From the NCBI GenBank assembly GCA_000635015.1, contig JFMR01000045.1, positions 434,001 through 498,000 of the forward strand: a DNA stretch of 64,000 nucleotides. The letters are read 5' to 3'. This DNA comes from Prochlorococcus sp. scB243_498I20. GTDB lineage: Bacteria > Cyanobacteriota > Cyanobacteriia > PCC-6307 > Cyanobiaceae. A model generated the notes under the pieces. It did not search any database. It was given only the letters and a program-made list of their open reading frames with translations, and was not told where the DNA came from. Made by a program: the position numbers and the translations under genes. This document shows, piece after piece, positions 18,178-27,570 of this stretch. The first letter of the stretch is position 1; each line of letters starts with the position of its first letter.

Positions 18178-18178
18178 G

Positions 18179-18265
18179 GGAGAGGTGGCCGAGTGGTTGA
18201 AGGCGCAGCACTGGAAATGCTGTATAGGGGCAACTTTATCGAGGGTTCGAATCCCTCTCTCTCCG
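18179..18265 (+). tRNA. trnS: tRNA-Ser(GGA)
   Basis: An 87-base cloverleaf with a long class II variable arm. The acceptor GGAGAGG pairs with TCTCTCC (one G-T), the anticodon loop CTGGAAA is closed by GCAGCA/TGCTGT and reads GGA, and the T arm is GAGGG-TTCGAAT-CCCTC. The discriminator base is G, as in bacterial tRNA-Ser. CCA is not encoded. It lies head to head with the ferredoxin gene. Confidence 0.95.
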
Positions 18266-18490
18266 TTTTATATTAGTTTATTTTGGTTAACTACATCAAC
18301 ACCTTTGTCATTAATGAATCTTTTAAAATAAATAGTAAAATAAATAGTAATCTTTTTGATAAGTTATAAATAATCTTATTTATTTAAATTAAGTTGAAAA
18401 TATTTGATTTTTACTATTATATGTAAATATCTAAGGTAAAAATTAATTAAATTATTAGTAAATTTTGCTTTTATTTAGCAATCTAAAATC

Positions 18491-20488
18491 ATGGGGCAAA
18501 TAGTTGGAATTGATTTAGGTACTACTAACTCTGTAGTCGGAGTTATAGAAGCTGGTCGTCCAATTGTTATTGCAAATTCTGAGGGATCTAGAACTACACC
18601 TTCAATTGTTGGATTTACAAAAGAAAAGGAAATAGTAATAGGAGACCAAGCGAGAAGACAACTTGTTCTAAATCCTAAGAATACCTTTTATAACCTAAAA
18701 AGATTTATTGGTAGTGACTGGGATGAATTAGATGAGAATAGTATTTCTGTTCCTTATAACGTAAAGGCTAATAACAATGGAAGAGTTAGGGTTCTTAGTC
18801 CAAATACAGAAAGAGAGTATGCACCAGAAGAATTAGTGAGCTCATTGATTAGAAAATTAATTAATGATGCTGAAACTTATCTTGGAGATACTGTTGATTC
18901 TGCGGTTATTACAGTCCCTGCTTACTTTAATGAATCTCAAAGGCAAGCTACAAAGGATTCTGCAATATTAGCTGGTATTAAAGTAGATAGAATTCTAAAT
19001 GAACCTACTGCTGCTGCTTTAGCTTATGGTTTTGAAAAAAGTTCTTCTAATAATGTTTTGGTTTTTGATTTAGGAGGAGGAACATTTGATGTTTCATTAT
19101 TAAAAATTTCTAATGGTGTATTTGATGTGAAAGCCACTTGTGGTGATACACAGCTAGGAGGAAATAATTTTGATTCAAAAATAGTAGATTGGCTAGCAGA
19201 AAAATTTCTTGCTAAACATGATATTGACCTAAGAAGGGATAGACAAGCTTTACAGAGATTAACTGAGGCTGCTGAAAAAGCTAAATGTGAATTGTCAGGA
19301 TTACAAAAAACAAAAATATCTTTGCCATTTATCACAACAAGTAAAGAAGGGCCGTTACATATTGAAGAAACCTTAGATAGAAAAATATTTGAATCATTAT
19401 CACAAGATTTATTAGATAGATTGTTAGAGCCTGTGCAAATAGCCTTAGATGATTCTGGGTGGAGCGCTGAAGATATTGATGAAGTTGTTCTTGTTGGAGG
19501 CAGCACAAGAATTCCAATGGTTCAACAATTAGTGAAGACCCTTGTTCCAAATGATCCTTGTCAATCAGTTAATCCTGATGAAGTTGTAGCAGTTGGAGCC
19601 GCCATACAATCTGGAATTATTAGTGGTGATTTACAAGATTTACTACTAAATGACGTTACTCCCTTATCTTTAGGCTTAGAAACTATTGGTGGTCTTATGA
19701 AAGTACTCATCCCTCGAAATACGCCAATACCAGTAAGACAATCTGATGTTTTTAGCACGTCTGAAGCTAATCAATCATCAGTCGTAGTTCAAGTACGTCA
19801 AGGAGAAAGGCCTTTAGCCTCTGAAAATAAATCACTTGGTAAATTTAGACTATCAGGAATACCTCCAGCTCCAAGGGGAATACCTCAAGTCCAAGTGGCA
19901 TTTGATATAGATGCTAATGGTCTTTTAGAAGTAAGTGCAACTGATAGAACAACTGGAAGAAAGCAAACAGTTACAATTTCTGGAGGTTCAAACTTAAATG
20001 AGCAAGAAATAAATTCGATAATTGAAGAAGCTAAAGCAAAAGCTAATGAAGATAGGAAGAGAAGATCTGTAATTGATAGAAAAAACAGTGCTTTAACTCT
20101 TATTGCCCAAGCTGAGAGAAGACTTAGGGATGCTTCATTAGAATTTGGACCTTATGGGGCTGAGAGGCAACAACGAGCTGTTGAATTAGCCATTCAAGAT
20201 GTTGAAGATTATATAGATGATGATGATCCTCAAGAATTAGAAATTTCAGTAAGTTCTCTACAAGAAGCATTATTCGGCTTAAACAGAAAATTTGCCTCAG
20301 AAAAGAAAACTGATAGAAATCCCTTACAAAGCATTAAAAATACATTTGGATCATTAAAGGATGAACTCTTCTCAGATGATTATTGGGATGATGATCCTTG
20401 GGATAATCAAATGAATAGAAATTATAGAAATTCGAGGTATGGTAATTCTAGGGACGATGATCCATGGGACAATGACTACTTCCTCTAA
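18491..20488 (+). CDS. dnaK: Chaperone protein DnaK (Hsp70), acidic C-terminus
   Basis: ATP-dependent Hsp70 chaperone, 665 residues. The ATPase domain shows GIDLGTTNSVVGV near residues 5-17, VITVPAYFNESQRQATKDS near 138-156 and VFDLGGGTFDVSLL near 191-204. The substrate domain begins near 390 with VTPLSLGLETIGG. The tail is unusual: it lacks an EEVD-like end and instead has two copies of DDDPWDN with an Arg/Asn/Tyr-rich linker. Cyanobacteria have several DnaK paralogues and this may be a specialised one. The J-protein gene begins inside its last 17 bases, so the pair is coupled. About 225 bases without a gene lie upstream. Confidence 0.95.
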   Translation: MGQIVGIDLGTTNSVVGVIEAGRPIVIANSEGSRTTPSIVGFTKEKEIVIGDQARRQLVLNPKNTFYNLKRFIGSDWDELDENSISVPYNVKANNNGRVRVLSPNTEREYAPEELVSSLIRKLINDAETYLGDTVDSAVITVPAYFNESQRQATKDSAILAGIKVDRILNEPTAAALAYGFEKSSSNNVLVFDLGGGTFDVSLLKISNGVFDVKATCGDTQLGGNNFDSKIVDWLAEKFLAKHDIDLRRDRQALQRLTEAAEKAKCELSGLQKTKISLPFITTSKEGPLHIEETLDRKIFESLSQDLLDRLLEPVQIALDDSGWSAEDIDEVVLVGGSTRIPMVQQLVKTLVPNDPCQSVNPDEVVAVGAAIQSGIISGDLQDLLLNDVTPLSLGLETIGGLMKVLIPRNTPIPVRQSDVFSTSEANQSSVVVQVRQGERPLASENKSLGKFRLSGIPPAPRGIPQVQVAFDIDANGLLEVSATDRTTGRKQTVTISGGSNLNEQEINSIIEEAKAKANEDRKRRSVIDRKNSALTLIAQAERRLRDASLEFGPYGAERQQRAVELAIQDVEDYIDDDDPQELEISVSSLQEALFGLNRKFASEKKTDRNPLQSIKNTFGSLKDELFSDDYWDDDPWDNQMNRNYRNSRYGNSRDDDPWDNDYFL

Positions 20489-21398
20489 AAAAGACTATTT
20501 GTCGATTTTGGGTTTATCCTCTGATTTCGATGATAAAGAACTTAAAAAGGCCTTTCGAAGAGAAGCACGAAAATGGCATCCAGATTTAAATAAAAATGAT
20601 ATTAATGCGGAAGAAAGATTTAAATTAATTAACGAAGCATACGAATATCTACGTGATCCTAATGTAAAAAAAAATAGTGGGGATGAAAATGTCCATTGTG
20701 ATAACGAAAATAATAATTTCAAGACTGGTTTTCCTGATTTTGAAGATTATCTTGATTCATTATTTGGATATGAATACTCATCTAATAATTTCAATGAGTA
20801 TGAGAACGAACCATATGAGGATGAATCGACAAATACAAATAATGATGAATTTAATCATTATGAATACCCTACAACCTCTCCAGAAGAGCCGCCACCAGTT
20901 AAACTCAACCAAGATATTGAAACAATTATAGAATTAACTCCTGATGAGGCCTTAAATGGAGCTTCAATTTTAATTGAGCTTGAAGATGAAACTGTAGTAG
21001 AAGTTGATACACCTCCTTTCGCTGGAGATGGATGGCGATTAAGACTTGAAAATATTGCAAGAGGAGGTAAAGATCATTATCTACAGTTAAAAGTTCAAAC
21101 TGAAAGTGGTCTAAGAATTGATGGTTTAAGAGTTCTATATAAATTAGAGTTATTTCCTCATGATGCTCTTCTTGGTTGTGCAGTTGAGGTTCCTACCCTT
21201 GATGGAAATGTCACACTCCAAGTACCACCAAAATCATCTACAGGAAGAATGTTACGTTTGAAAGGAAGGGGTTTAACTTTTGAAGATAATATAGGTGATC
21301 AGTATGTTGAAATCCTGGTAGTGATACCTGCTGATATTAACGATGAAGAAATTGCTTTATATACAAGATTACAAGAATTATCACTTTCTGATTCTTAA
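20472..21398 (+). CDS. dnaJ: DnaJ/CbpA-type J-domain co-chaperone
   Basis: Hsp40 co-chaperone, 308 residues from the ATG at 20472. The J domain covers residues 8-70 (DYLSILGLSSDFDDKELKKA, then KWHPDLNK with the HPD motif). An acidic, Asn/Tyr-rich linker follows (about 75-145), then the DnaJ C-terminal substrate-binding domain with LTPDEALNGASILIEL and RMLRLKGRGLTF. There is no CxxCxGxG zinc-finger region, so it is a type II J protein. An earlier ATG at 20439 would overlap dnaK more and adds residues with no J-domain similarity. The 17-base overlap and shared context imply that it serves this DnaK. Confidence 0.9.
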   Translation: MTTSSKKDYLSILGLSSDFDDKELKKAFRREARKWHPDLNKNDINAEERFKLINEAYEYLRDPNVKKNSGDENVHCDNENNNFKTGFPDFEDYLDSLFGYEYSSNNFNEYENEPYEDESTNTNNDEFNHYEYPTTSPEEPPPVKLNQDIETIIELTPDEALNGASILIELEDETVVEVDTPPFAGDGWRLRLENIARGGKDHYLQLKVQTESGLRIDGLRVLYKLELFPHDALLGCAVEVPTLDGNVTLQVPPKSSTGRMLRLKGRGLTFEDNIGDQYVEILVVIPADINDEEIALYTRLQELSLSDS

Positions 21399-21431
21399 TC
21401 AAATATTATATAAACAGAAAAATCGATACTC

Positions 21432-21815
21432 ATGAACGTATTTGTTCTTTTATATAATTCAGGAACAGATAAGGAAGGAATTCATTCAATCGAACTTAAA
21501 GGAAGGACAATCGTTCTTATGTTTGAAGATAAGGATGATGCAACAAGATATTGTGGTCTTCTAGAAGCACAAGATTTTCCTTTGCCAACGGTTGAGATGA
21601 TCAATATAGAGGAAATAAAAGATTTCTGTATTAAATTAGATTATGAATGCAAATTAGTAGAAAAAAATTTTGTACCTAAAACTGCTGAAGATCGTTTATT
21701 AATTTCACCACCCCAGAAAAACCTAGAAGTTGAAAATTGGGAGGAGGAGAAAAATAGTAATAAAGATAGCATTGATATAAACACTATTAAGGAAAACCTT
21801 GAAAAGTTGCTTTAG
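21432..21815 (+). CDS. DUF3110 family protein
   Basis: A 127-residue protein of the cyanobacterial/plant family DUF3110. It begins MNVFVLLYNSGTDKEGIHS and contains MFEDKDDATRYCGLLEAQDFP near residues 33-53. A charged, probably disordered tail rich in Glu/Asn/Lys follows residue 90. No catalytic motif is recognisable. It starts 33 bases after dnaJ and precedes the cyclophilin gene by 37 bases, suggesting a dnaK-dnaJ-DUF3110-ppi transcript. Function unknown. Confidence 0.8.
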   Translation: MNVFVLLYNSGTDKEGIHSIELKGRTIVLMFEDKDDATRYCGLLEAQDFPLPTVEMINIEEIKDFCIKLDYECKLVEKNFVPKTAEDRLLISPPQKNLEVENWEEEKNSNKDSIDINTIKENLEKLL

Positions 21816-21852
21816 CTACTAAAATATTTATTAATTACTAAACAAATAAAAC

Positions 21853-22290
21853 ATGACAACTGCATTATTTGAAACAGAAGTTGGGAACATTAATATTGTA
21901 TTTTTCTCTGACGATGCACCTAATACAGTTAAAAACTTCACGAGCCTAATAAGTGATGGTTTTTATGATGGTCTAGCATTTCACAGAGTGATTCCTGGAT
22001 TTATGGCTCAGGGTGGATGTCCAAATACTCGTGATGGAGCATCAGGTATGCCTGGAACTGGTGGGCCTGGATATAATATAAAATGTGAAATTAATTCCAA
22101 TAAACATCTAAGAGGTTCACTTTCTATGGCTCATGCAGGAAAGGATACAGGTGGAAGTCAGTTTTTCATAGTTTATGAACCACAGCCACATCTCGATGGG
22201 GTTCATACTGTTTTTGGTAAGACTGATGATATGGATGTAGTGCTAAAGCTTACTAATGGATCAAAAATTTTAAAGGCAACTTTAAAATAG
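21853..22290 (+). CDS. Cyclophilin-type peptidyl-prolyl cis-trans isomerase
   Basis: A 145-residue single-domain cyclophilin that accelerates proline isomerisation during folding. Conserved active-site blocks are [19 protein letters not shown] near residues 35-53 and [17 protein letters not shown] near 94-110, with [11 protein letters not shown] near 115-125. No signal peptide, so cytosolic. Position after the chaperone genes fits a protein-folding group. Convergent with ribBA, four bases apart. Confidence 0.95.
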   Translation: MTTALFETEVGNINIVFFSDDAPNTVKNFTSLISDGFYDGLAFHRVIPGFMAQGGCPNTRDGASGMPGTGGPGYNIKCEINSNKHLRGSLSMAHAGKDTGGSQFFIVYEPQPHLDGVHTVFGKTDDMDVVLKLTNGSKILKATLK

Positions 22291-22294
22291 TAAT

Positions 22295-24031
22295 TTAGCC
22301 TTCAAAAACAATACTAAATGTCTCTTTATCTAGATTAAATTTTCTTGTAGATGAATATAATAATTCATTATTAATAGTAAATTTAGTATGGATTAATTTG
22401 ATGCTATTTTTTGGGTGTAATGCTTGTTCAATATTTCTAGAAATGATAATTCCAATCTTTGTACTATTTTGATAATTGGATAAATACTGAATAAATAATT
22501 CTATATTTTTTATTTCTTCATCAGTAATGTTGGAATTGGTTCTATTCTGATCGTGCAAAATTCGCCATACTAATTTTGGTCGATTCCAAAAAGCCAATAA
22601 TCTTGGTGTACTCTCTAGTTTAATATTGATGTTATTCTCATTACAGAATTTAATAACGTTATTTTTTATCGGAACTAGATCAATAGATTTATATTCTCCG
22701 TCAAGAAAAATTGAAATAAATGGATCGATATTATTGGAATTTGGATTATCTTCATCAATCATGTGGCCTAATTTCGTTTTTTTTACACTCAAATATTCTG
22801 CATTATTATCGTTTGGACAAATTACTAATGGAACTCTCTCAATGACCTCTATTCCATAACCACCTAATCCAGCAATCTTTCTAGGATTGTTTGTAAGTAA
22901 TTTTAATTTTTTTATCCCTAGATCGGTTAATATCTGTGCTCCAACTCCATAATTTCTAAGATCAGCTGGAAAACCTAATTTTTCATTAGCTTCTACAGTG
23001 TCTAATCCACCATCTTGTAAACTATAAGCTTTTAATTTATTTATTAGACCAATACCTCTACCTTCTTGTCTCAAGTAAACAACAACCCCCTCTTCCTCCT
23101 TTTCTATCCTTGATAAAGCCGCCTCTAACTGGGGTCTACAATCACATCGTAATGATCCAAAAGCATCGCCAGTTAAGCACTCTGAATGCATTCTTACAAG
23201 TACAGGCTCGCTTAAATTTGATGATTTTTGTTTAACTAATGCAACGTGCTCTGAACCATCAAGTTCATTAACATATCCATAAGCTTTGAAATTACCAAAA
23301 ATACTTGGAAGTACCGCATCAGATTTTCTAAATACAAATCTCTCAGTTTGAAAACGATAACTAATTAAATCAGCTATGGATATTAATTTCATTCCCCACT
23401 GTTTTGCATACTCTTTAAGTTGTGGAAGTCTTGACATGGAACCATCAGGATTTTGTATTTCGCAAATAACTCCAGCGGGATAAAGACCTGACATTGCCGC
23501 AATATCTACTGCCGCTTCAGTATGACCTGCTCTTTTTAATACTCCGCCTTTCTTAGCTCTTAATGGAAAAATATGTCCTGGCCTTCTCAAATCATCGGGT
23601 TTTGTATTAGGGTTTATAGCAACTTGGATTGTTTTTGCCCTATCTTCAGCAGAAATTCCAGTAGTAACATTATTTTCAGGCCCAGCATCAATTGATATCG
23701 TAAATGCCGTTTGATTTTCATCTGTATTTCTATCTACCATTAATGGTAAATCTAAAGAGTCAAGTTTTTCACCTTGCATGGCTAGACATATAAGACCACG
23801 TCCCTCAGTAGCCATAAAATTAATTTGTTGTGGAGTTGCAAACTGAGCCGCACATATTAAATCTCCTTCATTTTCTCTTCTCTCATCATCTACAACAATT
23901 ATGCATTCACCATTTCTTATAGCTGCCAATGCATCGCTGATAGGATCAAATTCAATTTTAAAAGATTCATTTATATCCAAAATTGTTCCATTATTTGATT
24001 TGGGACTTGTTTCTTTCATTATTCCTATCAA
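22295..24031 (-). CDS. ribBA: Bifunctional 3,4-dihydroxy-2-butanone 4-phosphate synthase / GTP cyclohydrolase II, with C-terminal extension
   Basis: Makes both precursors of riboflavin. The RibB domain (about 30-230) shows [20 protein letters not shown] and [15 protein letters not shown] near 169. The RibA domain (about 235-430) shows the zinc ligands in [17 protein letters not shown] (Cys285, Cys296, Cys298) and [10 protein letters not shown] near 319. Around 150 further residues after [10 protein letters not shown] and the VPLVI end of RibA form an extension with no motif that I recognise. It contains [14 protein letters not shown] and [15 protein letters not shown]. Divergent from argC. 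Confidence 0.95.
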   Translation of the reverse strand: MIGIMKETSPKSNNGTILDINESFKIEFDPISDALAAIRNGECIIVVDDERRENEGDLICAAQFATPQQINFMATEGRGLICLAMQGEKLDSLDLPLMVDRNTDENQTAFTISIDAGPENNVTTGISAEDRAKTIQVAINPNTKPDDLRRPGHIFPLRAKKGGVLKRAGHTEAAVDIAAMSGLYPAGVICEIQNPDGSMSRLPQLKEYAKQWGMKLISIADLISYRFQTERFVFRKSDAVLPSIFGNFKAYGYVNELDGSEHVALVKQKSSNLSEPVLVRMHSECLTGDAFGSLRCDCRPQLEAALSRIEKEEEGVVVYLRQEGRGIGLINKLKAYSLQDGGLDTVEANEKLGFPADLRNYGVGAQILTDLGIKKLKLLTNNPRKIAGLGGYGIEVIERVPLVICPNDNNAEYLSVKKTKLGHMIDEDNPNSNNIDPFISIFLDGEYKSIDLVPIKNNVIKFCNENNINIKLESTPRLLAFWNRPKLVWRILHDQNRTNSNITDEEIKNIELFIQYLSNYQNSTKIGIIISRNIEQALHPKNSIKLIHTKFTINNELLYSSTRKFNLDKETFSIVFEG

Positions 24032-24107
24032 TATAGAAAAATAGTGTTTTAGTTACCTTAAATTCAACACTTTATAATCCTATCTCAAAGTCTGCCAATT
24101 CAAAGAA

Positions 24108-25163
24108 ATGAATGTTGCAATAGTTGGTGCTACAGGTTACGGCGGTATTCAAGCGGTAAATCTTTTAAAGAAAAATAAAAAATACAAAATTTCATTTTTA
24201 GGAGGTAATAAAACATCTGGATCAAAGTGGAATGATAATTTCCCTTTTATTTATCTTGATAATGATCCTTATATAGAAGAAATTTCAGTTGATAATATTT
24301 CAATAAATTCTGATGTTGCTTTGCTTTGCTTACCAAATGGCTTATCTTCAACATTGACAAGGAAATTATTAGATAGAGGACTTAAAGTTATTGATTTATC
24401 TGCTGACTATAGATATAAGTCTTTAGATGAATGGAAAAAAGTTTATTCCAATGAAGCTGCTATTTATAAAAGGAATGATGATGATTTATGTAAAGAGGCA
24501 GTTTACGGTCTTCCTGAAATAAATAAAGAAGCCATTTCAAAAGGAAGATTAATTGCCTGTCCAGGATGTTATCCAACATCTGCTCTTATTCCATTAGCTC
24601 CTTATCTCTCTCAAGGGATTATCGAAAATGAAGGTATAGTTATTGACTCTAAAAGCGGAACATCTGGAGGTGGTCGAGAACCAAACCAAAAGCTACTCTT
24701 ATCAGAATGTGGAGAAGGTTTATCAGCATATGGATTGATAAACCATAGACATACTTCAGAGATCGAGCAAGTGGCATCATTAATTTCTGGAAATCAAATT
24801 GAACTGCTTTTTACACCTCATTTAGTCCCAATCTCAAGGGGTATGCATTCAACTATATATGGGAGATTAAGAGATCCAGGATTAACATCTGATGACTGCA
24901 GAATTCTTCTGGATAATTATTATAGAAATTTTAATAATATTAAAGTCTTACCTGTAGATACATTTCCATCAACAAAATGGGTTAAAAATACAAACCAAAT
25001 TTTACTTTCTGTTAAAGTTGATAATCGAAATGGAAGAATAATTATATTATCTGTAATTGATAATTTGTTAAAAGGTCAGACTGGGCAAGCAATTCAAAAT
25101 TTAAATATTATGAGTGGATTTTCAATTGATGAAGGTCTCAATTTAACTAATAATTTTCCATAA
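24108..25163 (+). CDS. argC: N-acetyl-gamma-glutamyl-phosphate reductase
   Basis: NADPH-dependent third step of arginine synthesis, 351 residues. The Rossmann start is VAIVGATGYGGIQ at 3-15. The catalytic Cys154 lies in LIACPGCYPTSA. The later HRHTSEI (about 212-218) and FTPHLVPISRGM segments are also typical. It overlaps the convergent purN gene by 17 bases at the 3' ends. Assignment is firm. Confidence 0.97.
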   Translation: MNVAIVGATGYGGIQAVNLLKKNKKYKISFLGGNKTSGSKWNDNFPFIYLDNDPYIEEISVDNISINSDVALLCLPNGLSSTLTRKLLDRGLKVIDLSADYRYKSLDEWKKVYSNEAAIYKRNDDDLCKEAVYGLPEINKEAISKGRLIACPGCYPTSALIPLAPYLSQGIIENEGIVIDSKSGTSGGGREPNQKLLLSECGEGLSAYGLINHRHTSEIEQVASLISGNQIELLFTPHLVPISRGMHSTIYGRLRDPGLTSDDCRILLDNYYRNFNNIKVLPVDTFPSTKWVKNTNQILLSVKVDNRNGRIIILSVIDNLLKGQTGQAIQNLNIMSGFSIDEGLNLTNNFP

Positions 25164-25803
25164 ATTTACTTCTTATCAAAAAACCAGCAAGAGAGATTGA
25201 GTGAGGTAAAATTTTATGCTCAAGTATTTGTATCCTTTTGGAAAGTGATTCAATATCATCATCTTTTCTAATTGACAATGCAGCTTGCATTATCAATGAT
25301 CCACTATCTACCTCCTCTTCAACAAAATGTACGGAACAACCAGTTATTTTTGAGCCATTTAATATACAGTCTTTTATCGCAGAACCACCTTTATATGCTG
25401 GAAGTAATGAAGGGTGAATATTTATTATCTTATTCTTAAATTTATTAATAAAAAATGGAGTAACAATTTTCATCCAGCCTGCCATAACAACAAGTTCAAC
25501 ATCGTAATGAATTAAAGTATTTACAATTTCCAATTCAAATTCCTCTTTTTGCACGAAGTCTTTGCCTCTTATAATTTTGTGAGGTATTTGTTTACTTTCA
25601 GCTCTTTTAATACAACCTGCATCATCTTTGTTTGTTATTAGAACTTTTATGTCTATATCTAATTCTCCTTTTTCTGAGAGATTAATTAATTCCTGAAAGT
25701 TTGTTCCTTTCCCAGAAGCAAGTACACCTATTTTTAATTTAGGGGAAAATCTTTCAAATTCAGATATCTCTGGTGAAATTATGTAATTGAATGATCTATC
25801 CAA
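25147..25803 (-). CDS. purN: Phosphoribosylglycinamide formyltransferase (GART)
   Basis: Transfers a formyl group from 10-formyl-THF to GAR in purine synthesis. The 218-residue protein has GVLASGKGTNFQ near 26-37, ELVVMAGWMKIVTPFF near 105, the catalytic INIHPSLLPAYKG near 128-140, and GCSVHFVEEEVDSG near 155-168 with the conserved Asp. About 20 N-terminal residues precede the usual start. Minus-strand gene with no neighbour on its strand, so it probably has its own promoter in the 183-base gap before pgi. Confidence 0.96.
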   Translation of the reverse strand: MDRSFNYIISPEISEFERFSPKLKIGVLASGKGTNFQELINLSEKGELDIDIKVLITNKDDAGCIKRAESKQIPHKIIRGKDFVQKEEFELEIVNTLIHYDVELVVMAGWMKIVTPFFINKFKNKIINIHPSLLPAYKGGSAIKDCILNGSKITGCSVHFVEEEVDSGSLIMQAALSIRKDDDIESLSKRIQILEHKILPHSISLAGFLIRSKFMENY

Positions 25804-25986
25804 ATTTTTTTTATTTTATTTAATGATAAATTCATATGAAATAAAAAAAACCCTCAATTTTAATTGTTTATATTCAAAAACATATTTATTTGAAGATAAT
25901 ATTTTAAACAAATTTAAATGATTCAAATCTATGTAGTATTCGTATAGATATAATTGAATAATAAATAAAAGAAACAAATATATAAA

Positions 25987-27570
25987 ATGAATGGAGATTT
26001 AAACTCTTGGGATAAATTTTGTAATTATCTTTGGTTTGATAAAAAATTAAATATATGGTTAGACATAAGCAAAATTAATTTCACAAGTAAAGAGATAGAA
26101 AATTTAGAAGATAAATTTAAAGATGTTTTTTCATCAATAAAAGAATTAGAAAATGGTGCAATCTCAAATATTGATGAAAATAGACAAGTTGGACATTATT
26201 GGCTTAGAAATCCATCAATTTCACCCTCTTCAAAAATAGGCGAAGAAATTAGAGCAGATATTAATTCAATCTCTGAATTTGGAAAACAAATTTTAAATGG
26301 GGATATTAAGAATAAGAATAATAAGCAGTATACTGATGTTCTATGGATAGGAATTGGTGGAAGTGGATTAGGACCATTACTTATTACAGAGTCACTGCAG
26401 AAGTGTTCTAAAGGCTTAAATTTTTCTTATATCGATAATGTTGATCCTTTTTTAATTAGCGAAAAGTTAGAAGAGTTATCTGCAAAATTATCAACAACAT
26501 TATTTGTAGTAGTAAGCAAATCAGGTGGTACGCCTGAACCTAGAATTGCTATGGAAATTATTAAAAGTCACTGCGAAAACAATTTTCTTGAATGGAATTC
26601 TAATGCTATAGCTATAACTATGAAAGGTAGTAAGTTATTTAAAAAAGCTACTTCTGAAAATTGGTTAAAAATATTTAATTTGCAAGATTGGGTTGGTGGA
26701 AGAACTAGTATTACAAGCTCTGTGGGATTACTTCCATTAGCTCTTATTAATGAAAATATCTCTGAATTTATCAGAGGTGCATCATTAATGGATGAAGCCA
26801 CACGTATAAGTGATTTTAAAAATAATCCAGCAGCACTATTATCATCCTCATGGTATTTAACTGGGGATGGTGTTGGAAAGAGAGATATGGTCGTATTACC
26901 TTATAGAGATAGGTTACAGGTTTTTAGTAAATATCTTCAGCAATTAGTAATGGAATCATTAGGAAAGAAGTATAATAGGAATGGTCAAGTAGTTAATCAA
27001 GGTATATCCGTTTTTGGTAATAAAGGATCTACAGATCAGCATGCTTATGTTCAGCAACTGAGAGATGGTATTGATAATTTCTTTTGTATTTTTATTGAAT
27101 TATTAGATTCTCCATCTACTAATATATTTGATGAAAAAGAGAATCCTAAAGAATATCTTTCTGGTTTTTTGCAAGGAACCAGATCAGCACTCTCTAGTGA
27201 AAACAGACAAAGTATCACAATTACGTTAGAAAAGTTAAATTGTTTTTCACTAGGTGCCTTAATTGCTTTATTTGAGAGGGCTGTATCCTTCTACGCTGAA
27301 TTAGTAAATATAAATGCATATGATCAACCTGGAGTAGAAGCTGGAAAGAAAGCAGCTGCAAATATTATTGAGTATCAACAAAAAGTAAGTAATTTATTAG
27401 ATGAAGGTGGAGAATATTCTATAAATGACATAACATCATTATTTGATAATTCAGTTAGTGAACCTATATTTTTTATACTCCGTGAAATATGTTTCGGTAA
27501 TGATAATTATTTAGTTAAGGGGGATTGGTCAGATCCAAATTCATTAGTTATTCAAAAAATAAATTCTTAA
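25987..27570 (+). CDS. pgi: Glucose-6-phosphate isomerase
   Basis: Interconverts glucose 6-phosphate and fructose 6-phosphate. 527 residues with [14 protein letters not shown] near 119-132, [15 protein letters not shown] near 176-190, [16 protein letters not shown] near 318-333 with catalytic Glu, and [15 protein letters not shown] near 347-361. The length matches cyanobacterial Pgi. The stop codon shares TTAA with the convergent leuS stop. A 183-base upstream gap holds its promoter. Confidence 0.97.
   Translation: MNGDLNSWDKFCNYLWFDKKLNIWLDISKINFTSKEIENLEDKFKDVFSSIKELENGAISNIDENRQVGHYWLRNPSISPSSKIGEEIRADINSISEFGKQILNGDIKNKNNKQYTDVLWIGIGGSGLGPLLITESLQKCSKGLNFSYIDNVDPFLISEKLEELSAKLSTTLFVVVSKSGGTPEPRIAMEIIKSHCENNFLEWNSNAIAITMKGSKLFKKATSENWLKIFNLQDWVGGRTSITSSVGLLPLALINENISEFIRGASLMDEATRISDFKNNPAALLSSSWYLTGDGVGKRDMVVLPYRDRLQVFSKYLQQLVMESLGKKYNRNGQVVNQGISVFGNKGSTDQHAYVQQLRDGIDNFFCIFIELLDSPSTNIFDEKENPKEYLSGFLQGTRSALSSENRQSITITLEKLNCFSLGALIALFERAVSFYAELVNINAYDQPGVEAGKKAAANIIEYQQKVSNLLDEGGEYSINDITSLFDNSVSEPIFFILREICFGNDNYLVKGDWSDPNSLVIQKINS

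Noticed and set aside
19024-19758. Minus-strand frames of 65-160 residues inside dnaK
   Set aside because: Shadow frames of a strongly conserved coding sequence, with Ser/Asn-rich products typical of antisense to AT-rich genes.
20439-20471. Longer dnaJ start
   Set aside because: The extra residues precede the J-domain and overlap dnaK further; the ATG at 20472 gives a normal J-domain N-terminus.
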